In this document: in pieces, positions 26,190 to 35,918 of the stretch
How the letters are laid out: each line of letters begins with the position of its first letter
Numbering within the stretch: position 1 is the stretch's first letter
Origin: Micromonospora marina
GTDB lineage: Bacteria; Actinomycetota; Actinomycetes; Mycobacteriales; Micromonosporaceae
Direction of reading: 5' to 3'
Length of the DNA: 64,000 nucleotides
Assembly: GCF_900091565.1 (NCBI RefSeq)
Contig: NZ_FMCV01000001.1
Span: 459,748-523,747 of the forward strand
The notes under the pieces: generated by a model
Database searches by the model: none
Told to the model about the DNA's origin: nothing
Seen by the model: only the letters and a program-made list of their open reading frames with translations
Position numbers and translations under genes: made by a program

Positions 26190-29006
26190 TCAGCCGGCCG
26201 TGCTGCGCGGCTCGAACGCCGGCCACGAACCCGGCGTCTGCGCGCCGAACCGGGGCGAGTCGGCGGCCAGGTCCGGGTGCTCGACGTGCAGCGCCAGCGC
26301 CGCCACCTCGTCCAGCCGCAGCCCCGTCCCGGCGCCGTAGGCGGCGTCGAACGCCTCGTCGCCCAGCACCCGCCGCAGCTCCGCCTGCCGAGTTGACCAG
26401 TACGGGCCGTAGATCCCCGGCGTGGCCCGCAGGTTCGCCCGGGTGGCCTGCGCCGCCCCGAACAGCCGGGCCGCGGCGAGCGCGTCCCCGGCGAGCGCGC
26501 AGCGCACCGCTATCGCGTTGATCGTGTCGCAGGCCCGGCCCAGGTAACCGTGGCTCATCCGGGACCGCAACGCCACCAGCAGGTGCTCGTGCGCGGCGAC
26601 CAGATCGCCCCGGGCCAGGGCCACCATCCCGAGCAGCATGTCCACCGACCGGCCGCCCCGCTCGGCCGGCCGGGCCGCCTCGACCGGGCGGGCCGCCGCG
26701 AGCAGATCGGCTGCCTCGTCCAGCGCGCCCCGGCGCCAGAGCAGCTCGGCGAGGTTGTAGACGGCCAGCAGCGCGTCGCCCACCACGTCCTGCGCGTACG
26801 CCCAGTCGATCACCTCGCGGCAGATCCGCTCCGCCTCGGCGAACTGCCCCATGTCGACCAGCGGCGCCGCGCGCCCGGCGAGCACCCGGGCCAGCAGCCC
26901 CCGGTCGCCGGACTGCCGCGCGGCCGCCTCGGCGCGCTGCGAGTACCGAAGCTCCTCGCCGAACTCGCCGTCCGCGCCCGCGTGCAGCGAGTGCATGTGG
27001 TACGCGGCGGCCAGCTCGGCGTCCGGCATGACCTCGCCCGTCTCGGCGAGGCGTCCGTAGAGCCGGAACAGCCAGAGCCGCCCCTCCCGGGCCAGCCCGC
27101 GCTCCCGCCACCACTGGTCCAGGTCACCGGCCAGCACCAGACCCGACCGGGCGCTGCCGCCGGTGGCGCACCAGCGCAACGCGGCCCGCAACTCGTTCGC
27201 CAGCGGGTCGAGCGCGTACAGCGACAGCGTCACCGGGCGGCCGTCCGGCCCCAGGTGCGCCCGGTCCAGCGCGTGCCGGCACCAGGCGACGTGGCGAGCG
27301 CGGGCGCTCTGCTCCTCGCCCGCCTCCACCAGCCGCCGGGCCGCGTACGCCCGGATCGGGTCGAGCATCCGGTACGTGCTGCCGGAGGCGTGCGGCTTGG
27401 CCAGCACCATCGACTTGTCCACGAGCACCGAGAGCGGATCGAGCGGATCCTCGTCGAGCAGCCACTGCACGGTGGGCAGGTCCACCGGGCCGGCGAACAC
27501 CGCCATCCAGCGCAGCAGCCGGGCCGAGCGCGCGCCGAGCGTCCGGTACGACCAGGTCACAGTGGCCTGGATGGTCAGGTGCCGTTCACTCGCCGAACGC
27601 TGCACCGCCCGGGTCGCCGGGGTGGGCGGGGCGGCGCCGGTCGCGGCGGCCACCAGGTCCACCGTGTCCTGCTGGTTGCCGCTCCAGCCGGCCTCCACCG
27701 GCGGCGGTTCCGCCGTCTCGCGGCCGGCGTCGAGCGTGCCGAGCATGTCGTCCAGCCGCTCGGCGAGTTGCCCGGCCGAGAGCACCCGCAACCGGGCCGC
27801 GGCCAGCTCGATGGCCAGCGGCAACCCGTCCAGGCGGCGTACCACCCGGTGCAGGTCGGCCTGCTCGGCCGGCTCCGGTGCCCGGCCGCCCCGGGCCACG
27901 GCGGTGCGGTCCAGCAGCAGCGCCACCGCGTCGCTGCCCCCGCCGTCGGGCCCCTCGTCGACCGACAGCGGCGGGATCCGCCACACCACCTCGCCGGGTA
28001 CGCCGAACGACTCCCGGCTGGTCGCCAGCACCCGCACACCCCTGCCCCCGGCGAGCAGCCGGCCGATCACGTCGGCCGACGCCGCGGTCTGGGCGTCGCA
28101 GGTGTCCAGCAGCACGAGCATCCGGCGCGGCGCCGCGTACTCGACGAGGGTGTCGACCATCGGCCGGCCCGGCTCCGGGCGGAGACCGAGCACGGCGGCG
28201 ATCTCGAACGCCACCAGCCCCGGGTCGGTCACCGCGGCGATGTCGACGAACCAGACGCCGTCCGGGTAGTCCTCGACGATCCCGGCGGCCAGCTCCACCG
28301 CCAGCCGGGTCTTGCCGGCACCGCCCGCGCCGAGCACCGTCACCAGGCGGTACGCCTCGACCAGCCGCCCCAGCTCGGCGCGCTCGGCCTGCCGGCCGAC
28401 GAACGAGGTGACCTGGGTGGGCAGGTTGTGCGCTGTCGCGTCGGCGGTACGCGGACGCGGGAACCGCCGCTCCAGCCCGGGCGCGACGAGCTGGAACAGC
28501 CGCTCCCGGTCGTCGAAGCCGCGCAGCCGGTGCAGCCCGAGGTCCAGCAGGGACACCCCGTCGGGCAGCGGGTCGGCGTGCCGGGCGGTGGCGGCCGAGC
28601 AGAGCACCTGCCCGCCGTGCGCGGCGGCGGCCACCCGCGCCGCCCGGTGCACCTCGGGGCTGGCGTAGTCGCCGTCGCGGGGCTCGGCATAGCCGGTGTG
28701 CAGCCCCATCCGGACCCGAGGGGTGGCATCCGGGTTCGGCCACTCGTGGCCGGCGAGCGCGCGCTGGGCGGTCAGACAGGCGCGGACCGCGGCGGCCGCG
28801 TCGGGGAACGCGAGGAAGAACGAGTCCCCCTCGGTCAGCAGCTCCGCGCCGTCGGTGCCGGCCAGGGTGTCGCGCAGCAGCCGTCGGTGCTCGTGCAGGA
28901 CCGGGCGGTAGACCGGGCCGAGCATCCGGGCCAGCCGCGTCGAGCCCTCGATGTCGGTGAACACGAAGGTCACCCACCCGCTGGGGAGGTGGTGTCCTTG
29001 CGACAT
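26190..29006 (-). CDS. cyclase-homology / NB-ARC ATPase / TPR signalling regulator
   Basis: 938 residues. Residues 8-175 form a class III nucleotidyl-cyclase homology domain (FVFTDIEGSTRLARMLG with Asp18, EGDSFFLAF with Asp61, RVRMGLHTGYAE). Residues 195-480 hold an NB-ARC-type STAND ATPase: TSFVGRQAE, Walker A GAGGAGKT (226-233), Walker B MLVLLDTCD, LPLAIELAAARLRVLS. The rest is helical TPR-like. The usual LuxR or SARP DNA-binding domain of similar STAND regulators is absent, so output could be cAMP/cGMP or protein contact. Full catalytic competence of the cyclase is not certain. Stand-alone gene. Confidence 0.88.
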   Translation of the reverse strand: MSQGHHLPSGWVTFVFTDIEGSTRLARMLGPVYRPVLHEHRRLLRDTLAGTDGAELLTEGDSFFLAFPDAAAAVRACLTAQRALAGHEWPNPDATPRVRMGLHTGYAEPRDGDYASPEVHRAARVAAAAHGGQVLCSAATARHADPLPDGVSLLDLGLHRLRGFDDRERLFQLVAPGLERRFPRPRTADATAHNLPTQVTSFVGRQAERAELGRLVEAYRLVTVLGAGGAGKTRLAVELAAGIVEDYPDGVWFVDIAAVTDPGLVAFEIAAVLGLRPEPGRPMVDTLVEYAAPRRMLVLLDTCDAQTAASADVIGRLLAGGRGVRVLATSRESFGVPGEVVWRIPPLSVDEGPDGGGSDAVALLLDRTAVARGGRAPEPAEQADLHRVVRRLDGLPLAIELAAARLRVLSAGQLAERLDDMLGTLDAGRETAEPPPVEAGWSGNQQDTVDLVAAATGAAPPTPATRAVQRSASERHLTIQATVTWSYRTLGARSARLLRWMAVFAGPVDLPTVQWLLDEDPLDPLSVLVDKSMVLAKPHASGSTYRMLDPIRAYAARRLVEAGEEQSARARHVAWCRHALDRAHLGPDGRPVTLSLYALDPLANELRAALRWCATGGSARSGLVLAGDLDQWWRERGLAREGRLWLFRLYGRLAETGEVMPDAELAAAYHMHSLHAGADGEFGEELRYSQRAEAAARQSGDRGLLARVLAGRAAPLVDMGQFAEAERICREVIDWAYAQDVVGDALLAVYNLAELLWRRGALDEAADLLAAARPVEAARPAERGGRSVDMLLGMVALARGDLVAAHEHLLVALRSRMSHGYLGRACDTINAIAVRCALAGDALAAARLFGAAQATRANLRATPGIYGPYWSTRQAELRRVLGDEAFDAAYGAGTGLRLDEVAALALHVEHPDLAADSPRFGAQTPGSWPAFEPRSTAG

Positions 29007-29161
29007 ACGTCGAACCTCCGCCCGGTGACGTCGGGTTCATGCTGCCCTATGGTCGTGCCGTCACGCATCGTGAGAACGGCTGGGCAGATTCCGCCCCAAG
29101 GTGCCAAAAGATCACACCGGCGGCAAGACCCCGATCGACCCGCGGGACGGACGGCGGAAAG

Positions 29162-29377
29162 TCAGCAGCCGCAGGAGCCGCCGCAGCAACCGCCGCCGCT
29201 GGGCATCCCACCGCTCGGGGCGGAGCCGCCCCGGCCGGTGACGGCCACCGTGGACAGCAGTTTCACCGTGTCGGCGTGGCCCTGCGGGCAGGCGGCCGGC
29301 TGCGCGGCCTCGGCCATCGGGCGGCTGACCTCGAAGGTGTCGCCGCAGGCGCGGCAACGGAACTCGTACCGGGGCAT
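29162..29377 (-). CDS. FmdB-family zinc-ribbon protein
   Basis: 71 residues. PRYEFRCRACGDTFEV is the typical start, with Cys8 and Cys11. The second knuckle is CPQGH (Cys30, His34), so Cys3-His rather than Cys4. The end is Gly/Ser/Cys-rich (GGGCCGGSCGC), with four extra cysteines. The role of this widespread family is not established; some act with amidases or as transcription accessory factors. Convergence or operon partners are not evident. Confidence 0.9.
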   Translation of the reverse strand: MPRYEFRCRACGDTFEVSRPMAEAAQPAACPQGHADTVKLLSTVAVTGRGGSAPSGGMPSGGGCCGGSCGC

Positions 29378-29415
29378 GCCCCAAGCGTACGGCCGGGCCT
29401 GACGTCGTCACCCGG

Positions 29416-30621
29416 ATGGGTGATACTCGACGGGTGGTGGACGGCGAACGGCGAGCGACGGCCCGGCCCCTGCGACGCGCCGCGCCACCCGACGACGGTG
29501 TCCCACCCGTCCCGCGGCCCCGTAGAGCCGGCGCCGAGCCTGTCGAGAAGCCGCAGCCCATGCCGGGCGCCGAGCGCGACGCGGACGCCGGGCCGGGCGG
29601 GAAGCCGCAGCCCGGTCCGGGCGAGGGCGAGCAGCCGGATTCCGGGTCGGCGCCGAAGGGCGAGGCGCCGGCCGACAGCGGCGGGCGTCGTCGGCGGATA
29701 CCGTTCGCACGCGCCATCCGGACGCGCCCGAGGCAGCTCACCGTCGGCGCGGCCCGGGCCACCCGCGCCTGGTCGCGGCGGCCCGGCGGGCGCACCACAC
29801 TGCCCGCGCTGTTCCTGCTCGCGCTGGTCGCCGCCGCCACCACCGCCGGCGCGGTGATCGTGCCGGCGGCGCTCGGCCGGTCGGAGCCGGTCACCGAGGC
29901 CCTTTCGGAACCGAGCGTGCCGCAGACCGCCGCGGCACCCGCCACGCCCCCGCTCCCGACCCTGACCGGCCTGCCCGGCACCGCCACGCCGACCGGCACT
30001 CCGCTGCCCGGCGCGACCACCGCCCCGGTGCTGCCCACCGGGCGCCCGGCCGACGCGCTCGCCGGCTGGGCGCAACGGGTCAGCGCGGTGACCGACGTCC
30101 CCGCGGTGGCGCTCCAGGCGTACGCCTACGCCGAGCTGGTGCTCGCGCAGACCAACCGCGCCTGCCAGTTGAGCTGGACCACGCTGGCCGCGATCGGTCA
30201 CGTCGAGTCGCGCCACGGCTCGGCCAACGGCGCCACGCTGCACGCCGACGGGCGGGCCCTGCCGGAGATCAGGGGAGAGCCGCTCGACGGGCAGGGCGGC
30301 CGGTCCCGCATCCTCGACACCGACCAGGGGCTGCTCGACGGCGACCGCGTCCACGACCGGGCGCTCGGCCCGATGCAGTTCATCCCGACCACCTGGCAGG
30401 AGATCGGCGCGGACGCTGACGGCGACGGCGTGAAGAACCCGCACGACATCGACGACGCGGCGCTCGCCGCCGGGCTCTACCTGTGCAAGGGCGGCCGGAA
30501 CATGACCATCCCGGGTGACTGGTGGGGCGCCATCCTCTCCTACAACGATGTGCGCCGGTACGCCCAGGCCGTCTTCGACAAGGCCGACGAGTACGGCAGA
30601 CTCAGCCGCAACGTGAGGTGA
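29416..30621 (+). CDS. membrane-anchored lytic transglycosylase (SLT/MltB-like)
   Basis: 401 residues: a long cytoplasmic Pro/Gly/Arg-rich N-terminus (1-125), one membrane helix at about 128-152, an extracellular Pro/Thr linker, and a lysozyme-like domain from about 215. The catalytic Glu is in AAIGHVESRHGSANG. GPMQFIPTTWQEIGADADGDG and GDWWGAILSYNDV are the substrate-groove motifs shared with MltB-type transglycosylases. Cleaves peptidoglycan glycan strands with 1,6-anhydro ring formation. The start is ATG 29416; the N-terminus is unconserved, and a GTG nine codons later is possible. Confidence 0.9.
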   Translation: MGDTRRVVDGERRATARPLRRAAPPDDGVPPVPRPRRAGAEPVEKPQPMPGAERDADAGPGGKPQPGPGEGEQPDSGSAPKGEAPADSGGRRRRIPFARAIRTRPRQLTVGAARATRAWSRRPGGRTTLPALFLLALVAAATTAGAVIVPAALGRSEPVTEALSEPSVPQTAAAPATPPLPTLTGLPGTATPTGTPLPGATTAPVLPTGRPADALAGWAQRVSAVTDVPAVALQAYAYAELVLAQTNRACQLSWTTLAAIGHVESRHGSANGATLHADGRALPEIRGEPLDGQGGRSRILDTDQGLLDGDRVHDRALGPMQFIPTTWQEIGADADGDGVKNPHDIDDAALAAGLYLCKGGRNMTIPGDWWGAILSYNDVRRYAQAVFDKADEYGRLSRNVR

Positions 30622-30685
30622 CGGCTCGCGTACATTCGCGGACTGAACCCTTCCCCCCGGCTGCCGTTGACGGCAAGCTAGACGG

Positions 30686-31702
30686 GTGATGGTGCGCGAG
30701 TGGGATCCCAGGACCGCGTCGTCCGCCGAGATCGCGTCCCTGCTGGACACGCTGAACGCGGTCCTGGCGGCCGATCTGCCGCAGGATCCGCCCTGGCGGG
30801 AGAGCTCCATGCGGGAGTATCTCTCCGAGGTGATGCCCGGCGAGCGGCGGATCTCGTGGGTCGCCCAGGAGGACGCCCCGGAGGGCACGCCCGGGGCGAT
30901 CCTCGGGCATGTGCACGTGCTGCTGCTCGGCGGGATCGGCGTGCTCGAAGTGCTGGTGCACCCGGCGATCCGGCGCGGCGGCATCGGCCGCGAGCTGGTG
31001 CGGGTGGCCGCCCGCCGGGTCTGGGACGAGGGCTTCCAGTCGATCGGCGTGGAGGTGGTCGGCGACACCCCGGCCGTGGGGTTCTACGAGTCGCTGGGCT
31101 TCACCCGCGACTACGTGGAGACCCGCAGCGTGCTCGACCTGCGCTCGGTGGACTGGCCGGCGCTCACCGAGATGGCCGCCGAGGTCGGCGCGGGCTACCG
31201 CGTGGAGTTCTGGCCGGGCGGCCCGCCGGACGAGCTCATCGAGGCGTACGCGCGGGCCAAGGCCGAGGTGCGCGACTCCGACGACGTGGAGCTGCGGCCC
31301 AGCTCCTACGACCCGGACCGGCTGCGCGACAGCCTCGCCACGCTGCACCGGCGCGGCATGAAGCCGTACATCGTGCTGGCACTGCACGAGCAGACCGGCG
31401 AGGTGGCCGGGTTGACCGAGGTGGTGGTGCCGGCGCAGCACCCGACCCGGGCCGACCAGTACGACACGATCGTCGTCCACGACCACCGCGGCTACGGCAT
31501 CGACCGGGCCATCAAGGCGCGGATGCTGCTGGAGCTGCGCTCGGCCGAGCCCGAGGTGGCCGAGGTGCAGACCTGGAACGCGCAGGACAACGAGTCGATG
31601 CTGAAGGTCAACGCCGAGCTGGGCTACCGCCCCGACCGCGACTGGTGCGAATACGGTGTGGACGTGGCCGAGTTGGTGCACCGGCTGGACAGTCACCGCT
31701 GA
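30686..31702 (+). CDS. tandem GNAT N-acetyltransferase
   Basis: 338 residues with two GNAT folds. The first (10-160) has VLEVLVHPAIRRGGIGREL, the acetyl-CoA pyrophosphate loop, and VGFYESLGFTRDY. The second (175-335) has VPAQHPTRADQYDTIVVHDH, then RGYGIDRAIKARML and NAQDNESMLKVNAELGY. The pattern resembles MshD mycothiol synthase and related double GNATs, but key substrate residues were not compared, so the acceptor is open. Start GTG 30686 or ATG 30689. Follows the transglycosylase gene by 64 bp. Confidence 0.85.
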   Translation: MMVREWDPRTASSAEIASLLDTLNAVLAADLPQDPPWRESSMREYLSEVMPGERRISWVAQEDAPEGTPGAILGHVHVLLLGGIGVLEVLVHPAIRRGGIGRELVRVAARRVWDEGFQSIGVEVVGDTPAVGFYESLGFTRDYVETRSVLDLRSVDWPALTEMAAEVGAGYRVEFWPGGPPDELIEAYARAKAEVRDSDDVELRPSSYDPDRLRDSLATLHRRGMKPYIVLALHEQTGEVAGLTEVVVPAQHPTRADQYDTIVVHDHRGYGIDRAIKARMLLELRSAEPEVAEVQTWNAQDNESMLKVNAELGYRPDRDWCEYGVDVAELVHRLDSHR

Positions 31703-31704
31703 GC

Positions 31705-31726
31705 GTTCACCGGCCGGTCATCGAAG
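31705..31726 (+). promoter_or_regulatory. candidate PHO box upstream of the secreted nuclease
   Basis: Two adjacent 11-nt units starting GTTCACC and GGTCATC; each fits about 9 of 11 positions of the Streptomyces PhoP repeat unit as I recall it. They lie 69-90 bp before the ATG at 31795. The core is shared with the sequence in front of the phosphodiesterase gene (2768-2782). Confidence 0.5.
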
Positions 31727-31794
31727 GGGCTGGACGGTGTACCCACGAGAGCCTTAACGTTCGTTAGTTCCTGTCCACCCATCGTGGAGGCCCC

Positions 31795-34700
31795 ATGCGC
31801 CCGCGCCGCACCCTCGCCGCGCTCGCGACCACCGCCGCCGTCACCCTCACGGCGATCGTTGTCGCACCCACCGCGGCCAGCGCCGCGCCCGCCGACCTGT
31901 TCATCTCCGAGTACGTCGAGGGGTCGTCCAACAACAAGGCCGTCGAGCTGTACAACGGCACCGGCGCCCCGATCGACCTGGCGGCCGGCGACTACCAGCT
32001 CCAGCTCTTCTTCAACGGCGCCTCCACCTCGACGAACGTGTCCCTGACCGGCACCGTCGCCGCCGGTGACGTGTTCGTCTTCGCCGCCGCGGCGGCCGCG
32101 CCGGCCATCCTCGCCCAGGCCGACCAGACGTACTCCGGCTCGCTGTTCAACGGCGACGACGCGATCGTGCTGCGCAAGGGCGGCACGGTGGCCGACTCCC
32201 TGGGCCAGGTCGGCGTGGACCCGGGCAGCGAGTGGGGCAGCGGCCTCACCGGCACGGCGGACAACACCCTGCGCCGGCTGCCGTCGGTGACCGCGGGCGA
32301 CACCGACCCGGCGGACGCGTTCGACCCCGCCGCGCAGTGGGCCGGCTTCGCCACCGACACGTTCGACGGGCTGGGCAGCCACACCACCGGCGGCGGCCCG
32401 GCCGACCAGCCGCCCGCCCTGGCCTGCGGTGACACGCTGACGCTGTCGGCGGGCGCCACTGCCACCCGTGAGGTCACCGCGACCGACGCCGACGACACGG
32501 TCACCGACCTGGCGGTCACCGCGGTCGTGCCGGTGCCCGCGAGCGGCTCGATCAGCCGTACCGCCTTCACCCCGGCGACCGGCGACGGTGGCACGGCCAC
32601 CGCGACGCTCACCGCCACCGGCCTGCCGGCCGGCAGCTACGCGGTCACCGTGACCTCCACCGACGCCGCGGGCGACACCGCCACCTGCACGCTCACCGTG
32701 CGGGCCACGAGCGTGCTGTCGATCGGCGAGGTGCAGGGCCGCACCGCCGACGAGGACGGCCGCACCGACCGGTCGCCGCTCGCGCCGGCCAGCGGCAACG
32801 GCACCAGCTCCACGCTGTACGACGTGCGCGGCGTCATCACCGGCAAGTCGCTGACCCGCAGCTCGGCCGGGGCCGACCAGTGGGGCTTCTACCTCCAGAG
32901 CCGGCTCGGCACCTCCGACGACGACCCGCTGACCTCCGACGGCCTGTTCGTCTTCATGGGTTCGTTCACCACGCTGATCGGCGGATACGCGCCGACCGTC
33001 GGTGACGAGGTGGTGCTGCGCGGCCGGGTCTCCGAGTACTTCAACCAGACCCAGCTCTCCGGCGCCTCGCTGGTCCGCAAGCTGGACTCCGGCCTCGACG
33101 TGGACACCGTGGTCCGGGTCGACGACGCGGTCCCGCCGGCCGAGGCGGCCGCCGCCGACCTGTTCTGGGAGCGGCACGAGGGCGAGCGGATGCGGGTACG
33201 CGCGGGCAGCGGCGTCTCCGCGCCCCGGCACATCTTCTCCTCCACCACGGACTCCGAGATCTACGTGCTGGACCGGGAGGACCCGGTGATGAAGCGGTCC
33301 GACCCGTACGCCCGGCGCGTGTTCCGGGACGCGCACCCGCTCGACGACATCCCCGGCACTCTGTTCGACAACGGCAACAACCAGCGGATCCTGCTGGGCG
33401 CCGGCGGCGTGAAGGCGACTGCCGGTGACTCCCGGGCGCTGCTGCCCGAGGCGCGCACGTTCGACACGCTCACCGAGGACGCCTACGGCTCCGTCTCGTA
33501 CGCGTTCAGCAAGTACAGCGTGCAGCCGGAGCAGCTCACGCTGACCGGCGGCGCCGACCCGGCGGCGAACCACCCGCCGCAGCCGGCCGACCGCGGCAGT
33601 GAGGTCGCCATCGCCACGTACAACGTGGAGAACCTGTACGACTACCGGGACGACCCGTTCGACGGCTGCGACTTCGCCGGCAACACCGGTTGCCCCGGTG
33701 TCAGCCCGCCGTTCGACTACGTGCCGGCGAGCCCGGAGGCGTACGCCGCCAGGCTGGCCGTGCAGGCCCGGCAGATCGTCCGGTCGCTGCACAGCCCCGA
33801 CCTGATCCTGGTGCAGGAGGCCGAGGACCAGGACATCTGCTCGGTGGTCAACGGCGCGCTGGCCTGCGGCGACACCAACGACGCCGACGGCGCGCCGGAC
33901 ACCGTGCAGGAGCTGGCGCTCGCGGTGGCGGCCAACGGCGGCCCGGCGTACGCCGCCGCGTACGACCGGACCGGCGCGGACGCCCGCGGCATCACCTCGG
34001 CGTTCCTCTACCGGACCGACCGGCTGTCCCTGGCCGAGGCGACCACCGCGGACCCGCTTCTGGGCTCCGCGCCGACGGTGCAGTACCGCTCGGCGGCACT
34101 GCCGTCCAACGCCGACGTGCAGAACCCGAAGGCGCTCAACGCGGTGCTGCCGGACGACGTGGACCGGTCGACCGGGGTGGACGGCAGCAACGTCTACACC
34201 CGCGCGGCGCAGGTGGCCCGGTTCACCGTCAAGGCCGGGCCCGGATCGACCGAGCGGTTCACGCTCTGGGCGGTCGCCAACCACTTCTCGTCCGGGCCGG
34301 ACAGCCGGGTCGGGCAGCGCCGCGAGCAGGCCGCGTACGGGGCGGCGATCGTCCGGGCGGCCGAGGCGAACGACCCGGACGCCCGGGTGGTCTACGGCGG
34401 TGACCTGAACGTCTTCCCCCGGCCGGACGACCCGATCGCCACCGCCCAGAACCCGACCCCGTCGGACCAGCTCGCCCCGCTCTACGAGGCCGGGTTGCAC
34501 AACCTCTGGGACGATCTGGTGCAGGATGCTCCGGCGTCGGCGTATTCGTACACCTTCAGCGGTCAGGCGCAGACGCTGGACAGCCTCTTCGTCAACGATC
34601 CGATGCACGACGACCTGGTGCAGGTGCGGACGGCGCACATCAACGCCGACTACCCCACCGACGCGCCGGACCTGGGTGACCGGGGCGCCAGCGACCACGA

Positions 34701-35061
34701 CCCGCAGGTGGCCCGGTTCCGGTCGCGCGCCTCGCTGCGCGTCGCGGACACCTCGGTCACGGAGGGCGACAAGGGCACCAGCACGATGACGTTCACGGTC
34801 ACCGTGTCCCGCCCGCTCTCCGAGCCGGCCCTGGTGTGCGCGGCCACCTACGGCACCACCGCGCAGGCCGGGTCGGACTACGACCCGTACGTGGGCTGCC
34901 GGATGCTGGCCGCGGGCCGGACCTCGCTGACGTTCCCGGTCACCGTGCGCGGCGACCGTAAGCGCGAGGCGGACGAGAAGCTCACGCTGTACGTCGCAGG
35001 CGTGCCGGGCCTGCGGCTCGCCGACCCGGCCGGCGTCGGGACGATCCTGAACGACGACTGA
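31795..35061 (+). CDS. large secreted nuclease (NucH/ExeM type)
   Basis: 1088 residues. Signal peptide to about residue 28 (AASAAP). Lamin-tail domain at 30-150 (FISEYVEGSSNNKAVELYNGT). A bacterial Ig-like stretch, then an OB-fold-like segment at about 300-500 (VRGVITGK, YLQSRLG). Endonuclease/exonuclease/phosphatase domain from about 600 to 980: ATYNVENLYDYRDD, ILVQEAEDQD, VANHFSS, VVYGGDLNVF and SDHDPQ supply the Asn, Glu, Asp and His of the metal site. C-terminal Calx-beta-like repeat (VTEGDKGTSTMTFTVTVSRP). Degrades extracellular DNA for phosphate or nucleosides. The ATG at 31795 follows GTGGAGG. Candidate PHO box upstream. Confidence 0.92.
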   Translation: MRPRRTLAALATTAAVTLTAIVVAPTAASAAPADLFISEYVEGSSNNKAVELYNGTGAPIDLAAGDYQLQLFFNGASTSTNVSLTGTVAAGDVFVFAAAAAAPAILAQADQTYSGSLFNGDDAIVLRKGGTVADSLGQVGVDPGSEWGSGLTGTADNTLRRLPSVTAGDTDPADAFDPAAQWAGFATDTFDGLGSHTTGGGPADQPPALACGDTLTLSAGATATREVTATDADDTVTDLAVTAVVPVPASGSISRTAFTPATGDGGTATATLTATGLPAGSYAVTVTSTDAAGDTATCTLTVRATSVLSIGEVQGRTADEDGRTDRSPLAPASGNGTSSTLYDVRGVITGKSLTRSSAGADQWGFYLQSRLGTSDDDPLTSDGLFVFMGSFTTLIGGYAPTVGDEVVLRGRVSEYFNQTQLSGASLVRKLDSGLDVDTVVRVDDAVPPAEAAAADLFWERHEGERMRVRAGSGVSAPRHIFSSTTDSEIYVLDREDPVMKRSDPYARRVFRDAHPLDDIPGTLFDNGNNQRILLGAGGVKATAGDSRALLPEARTFDTLTEDAYGSVSYAFSKYSVQPEQLTLTGGADPAANHPPQPADRGSEVAIATYNVENLYDYRDDPFDGCDFAGNTGCPGVSPPFDYVPASPEAYAARLAVQARQIVRSLHSPDLILVQEAEDQDICSVVNGALACGDTNDADGAPDTVQELALAVAANGGPAYAAAYDRTGADARGITSAFLYRTDRLSLAEATTADPLLGSAPTVQYRSAALPSNADVQNPKALNAVLPDDVDRSTGVDGSNVYTRAAQVARFTVKAGPGSTERFTLWAVANHFSSGPDSRVGQRREQAAYGAAIVRAAEANDPDARVVYGGDLNVFPRPDDPIATAQNPTPSDQLAPLYEAGLHNLWDDLVQDAPASAYSYTFSGQAQTLDSLFVNDPMHDDLVQVRTAHINADYPTDAPDLGDRGASDHDPQVARFRSRASLRVADTSVTEGDKGTSTMTFTVTVSRPLSEPALVCAATYGTTAQAGSDYDPYVGCRMLAAGRTSLTFPVTVRGDRKREADEKLTLYVAGVPGLRLADPAGVGTILNDD

Positions 35062-35074
35062 GCGGCGTTCCGCT

Positions 35075-35118
35075 CGGCGGCCCGTCGATCCGCTCATGGG
35101 CGGATCGGCGGGCCGCCG
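35075..35118. terminator. bidirectional hairpin between the nuclease and XRE genes
   Basis: 19-bp arms 35075-35093 and 35100-35118 with one mismatch and a 6-nt loop. It includes the stop codon of the XRE gene and lies 13 bp past the nuclease stop. Confidence 0.75.
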
Positions 35119-35696
35119 CGGTATCCGCACCGTTGTGGATCGGGCGGTGGCGGCACGCTGCGGTACTTGGCCACCCGCACCTCCCACTGGCTGCGGCGGC
35201 GCAGCCAGTCCCGGACCTCCCGGTTGCGGTAGAAGGTCTCCGGCGGGCGGGCCAGCCCGTACCGGTCGGCCCACCACTCCCCCGGCTCCGGGTCGGTGAC
35301 GATGTCGAGGTGGGACGGGTACCGCCGCTCCGCGCCGTCGCGCAGGTCGGCCCGGTCACGCATCGGCTTGAGCACCCGGCCGGCCTCGTCGACGACCACG
35401 AGCCGGAAGCCGGCCGTGCCGACGATGCGCGACAGCATGGCCAGGCTCGGCGTCAGGCTGCCCGCCTCGATCCGCCCGATCGTGCTCGGGTGCACCCGGG
35501 CGAACCGGGCCAGCTCACGCTGGCTGGCGTCGGCGCGGCGGCGCACCGCCCGGACGATCCCCGGCGCCGGGAACGGGACGTCGAACGGCTCCGTGAGCAG
35601 CGCCGGCGCGCCGTCTGCCGCCGTCGCGGCGCCGGGGTTGGTAGCGGCGCCGGGGGCGGGAGCGGCCTCCGGCCCGGTGTCGGAGATGTCTGTCAC
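35094..35696 (-). CDS. XRE-family regulator with a C-terminal domain of unknown role
   Basis: 200 residues from the GTG at 35696. An Ala/Pro-rich lead is followed by a Cro/C1-type HTH at 47-100 (RELARFARVHPSTIGRIEAGSLTPS). A second half carries EWWADRYGLARPPETFYRNREVRDWLRRRSQWEVR, found in actinobacterial XRE proteins of this size. The target is not evident; no toxin partner adjoins it, so a toxin-antitoxin role is not supported. A longer frame to 35819 would lack a ribosome site. Confidence 0.8.
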   Translation of the reverse strand: MTDISDTGPEAAPAPGAATNPGAATAADGAPALLTEPFDVPFPAPGIVRAVRRRADASQRELARFARVHPSTIGRIEAGSLTPSLAMLSRIVGTAGFRLVVVDEAGRVLKPMRDRADLRDGAERRYPSHLDIVTDPEPGEWWADRYGLARPPETFYRNREVRDWLRRRSQWEVRVAKYRSVPPPPDPQRCGYRGGPPIRP

Positions 35697-35918
35697 GCCG
35701 CCCACGGTCCCGCCTGCCACACCGGCTCGGCAACCCTGCGCCCTGCCCCTGTGGAAAACCCGGGACAGGGCGCTCGCCCCTGCGCGGTACCGATCGGAGG
35801 CGCGCACAGAGGGTGACACTCACTCAGCGTTAACACCACACCGAGACCGGCGGCCCAGCGCGACCAATCAAAATACACGAATACGGACACAAAACCCGGG
35901 CCTGTCCGGCAGGCAAGT

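Noticed and set aside
26550..29402. 950-codon plus-strand frame over the STAND regulator
   Set aside because: Antisense shadow; the regulator on the minus strand has intact cyclase and NB-ARC motifs.
31693..35277. Open frame of nearly 1200 codons on the minus strand across the nuclease gene
   Set aside because: Shadow of the nuclease gene in a high-G+C sequence: the plus strand carries a signal peptide and complete nuclease motifs, the minus product is Arg/Gly/Val-rich without any domain.
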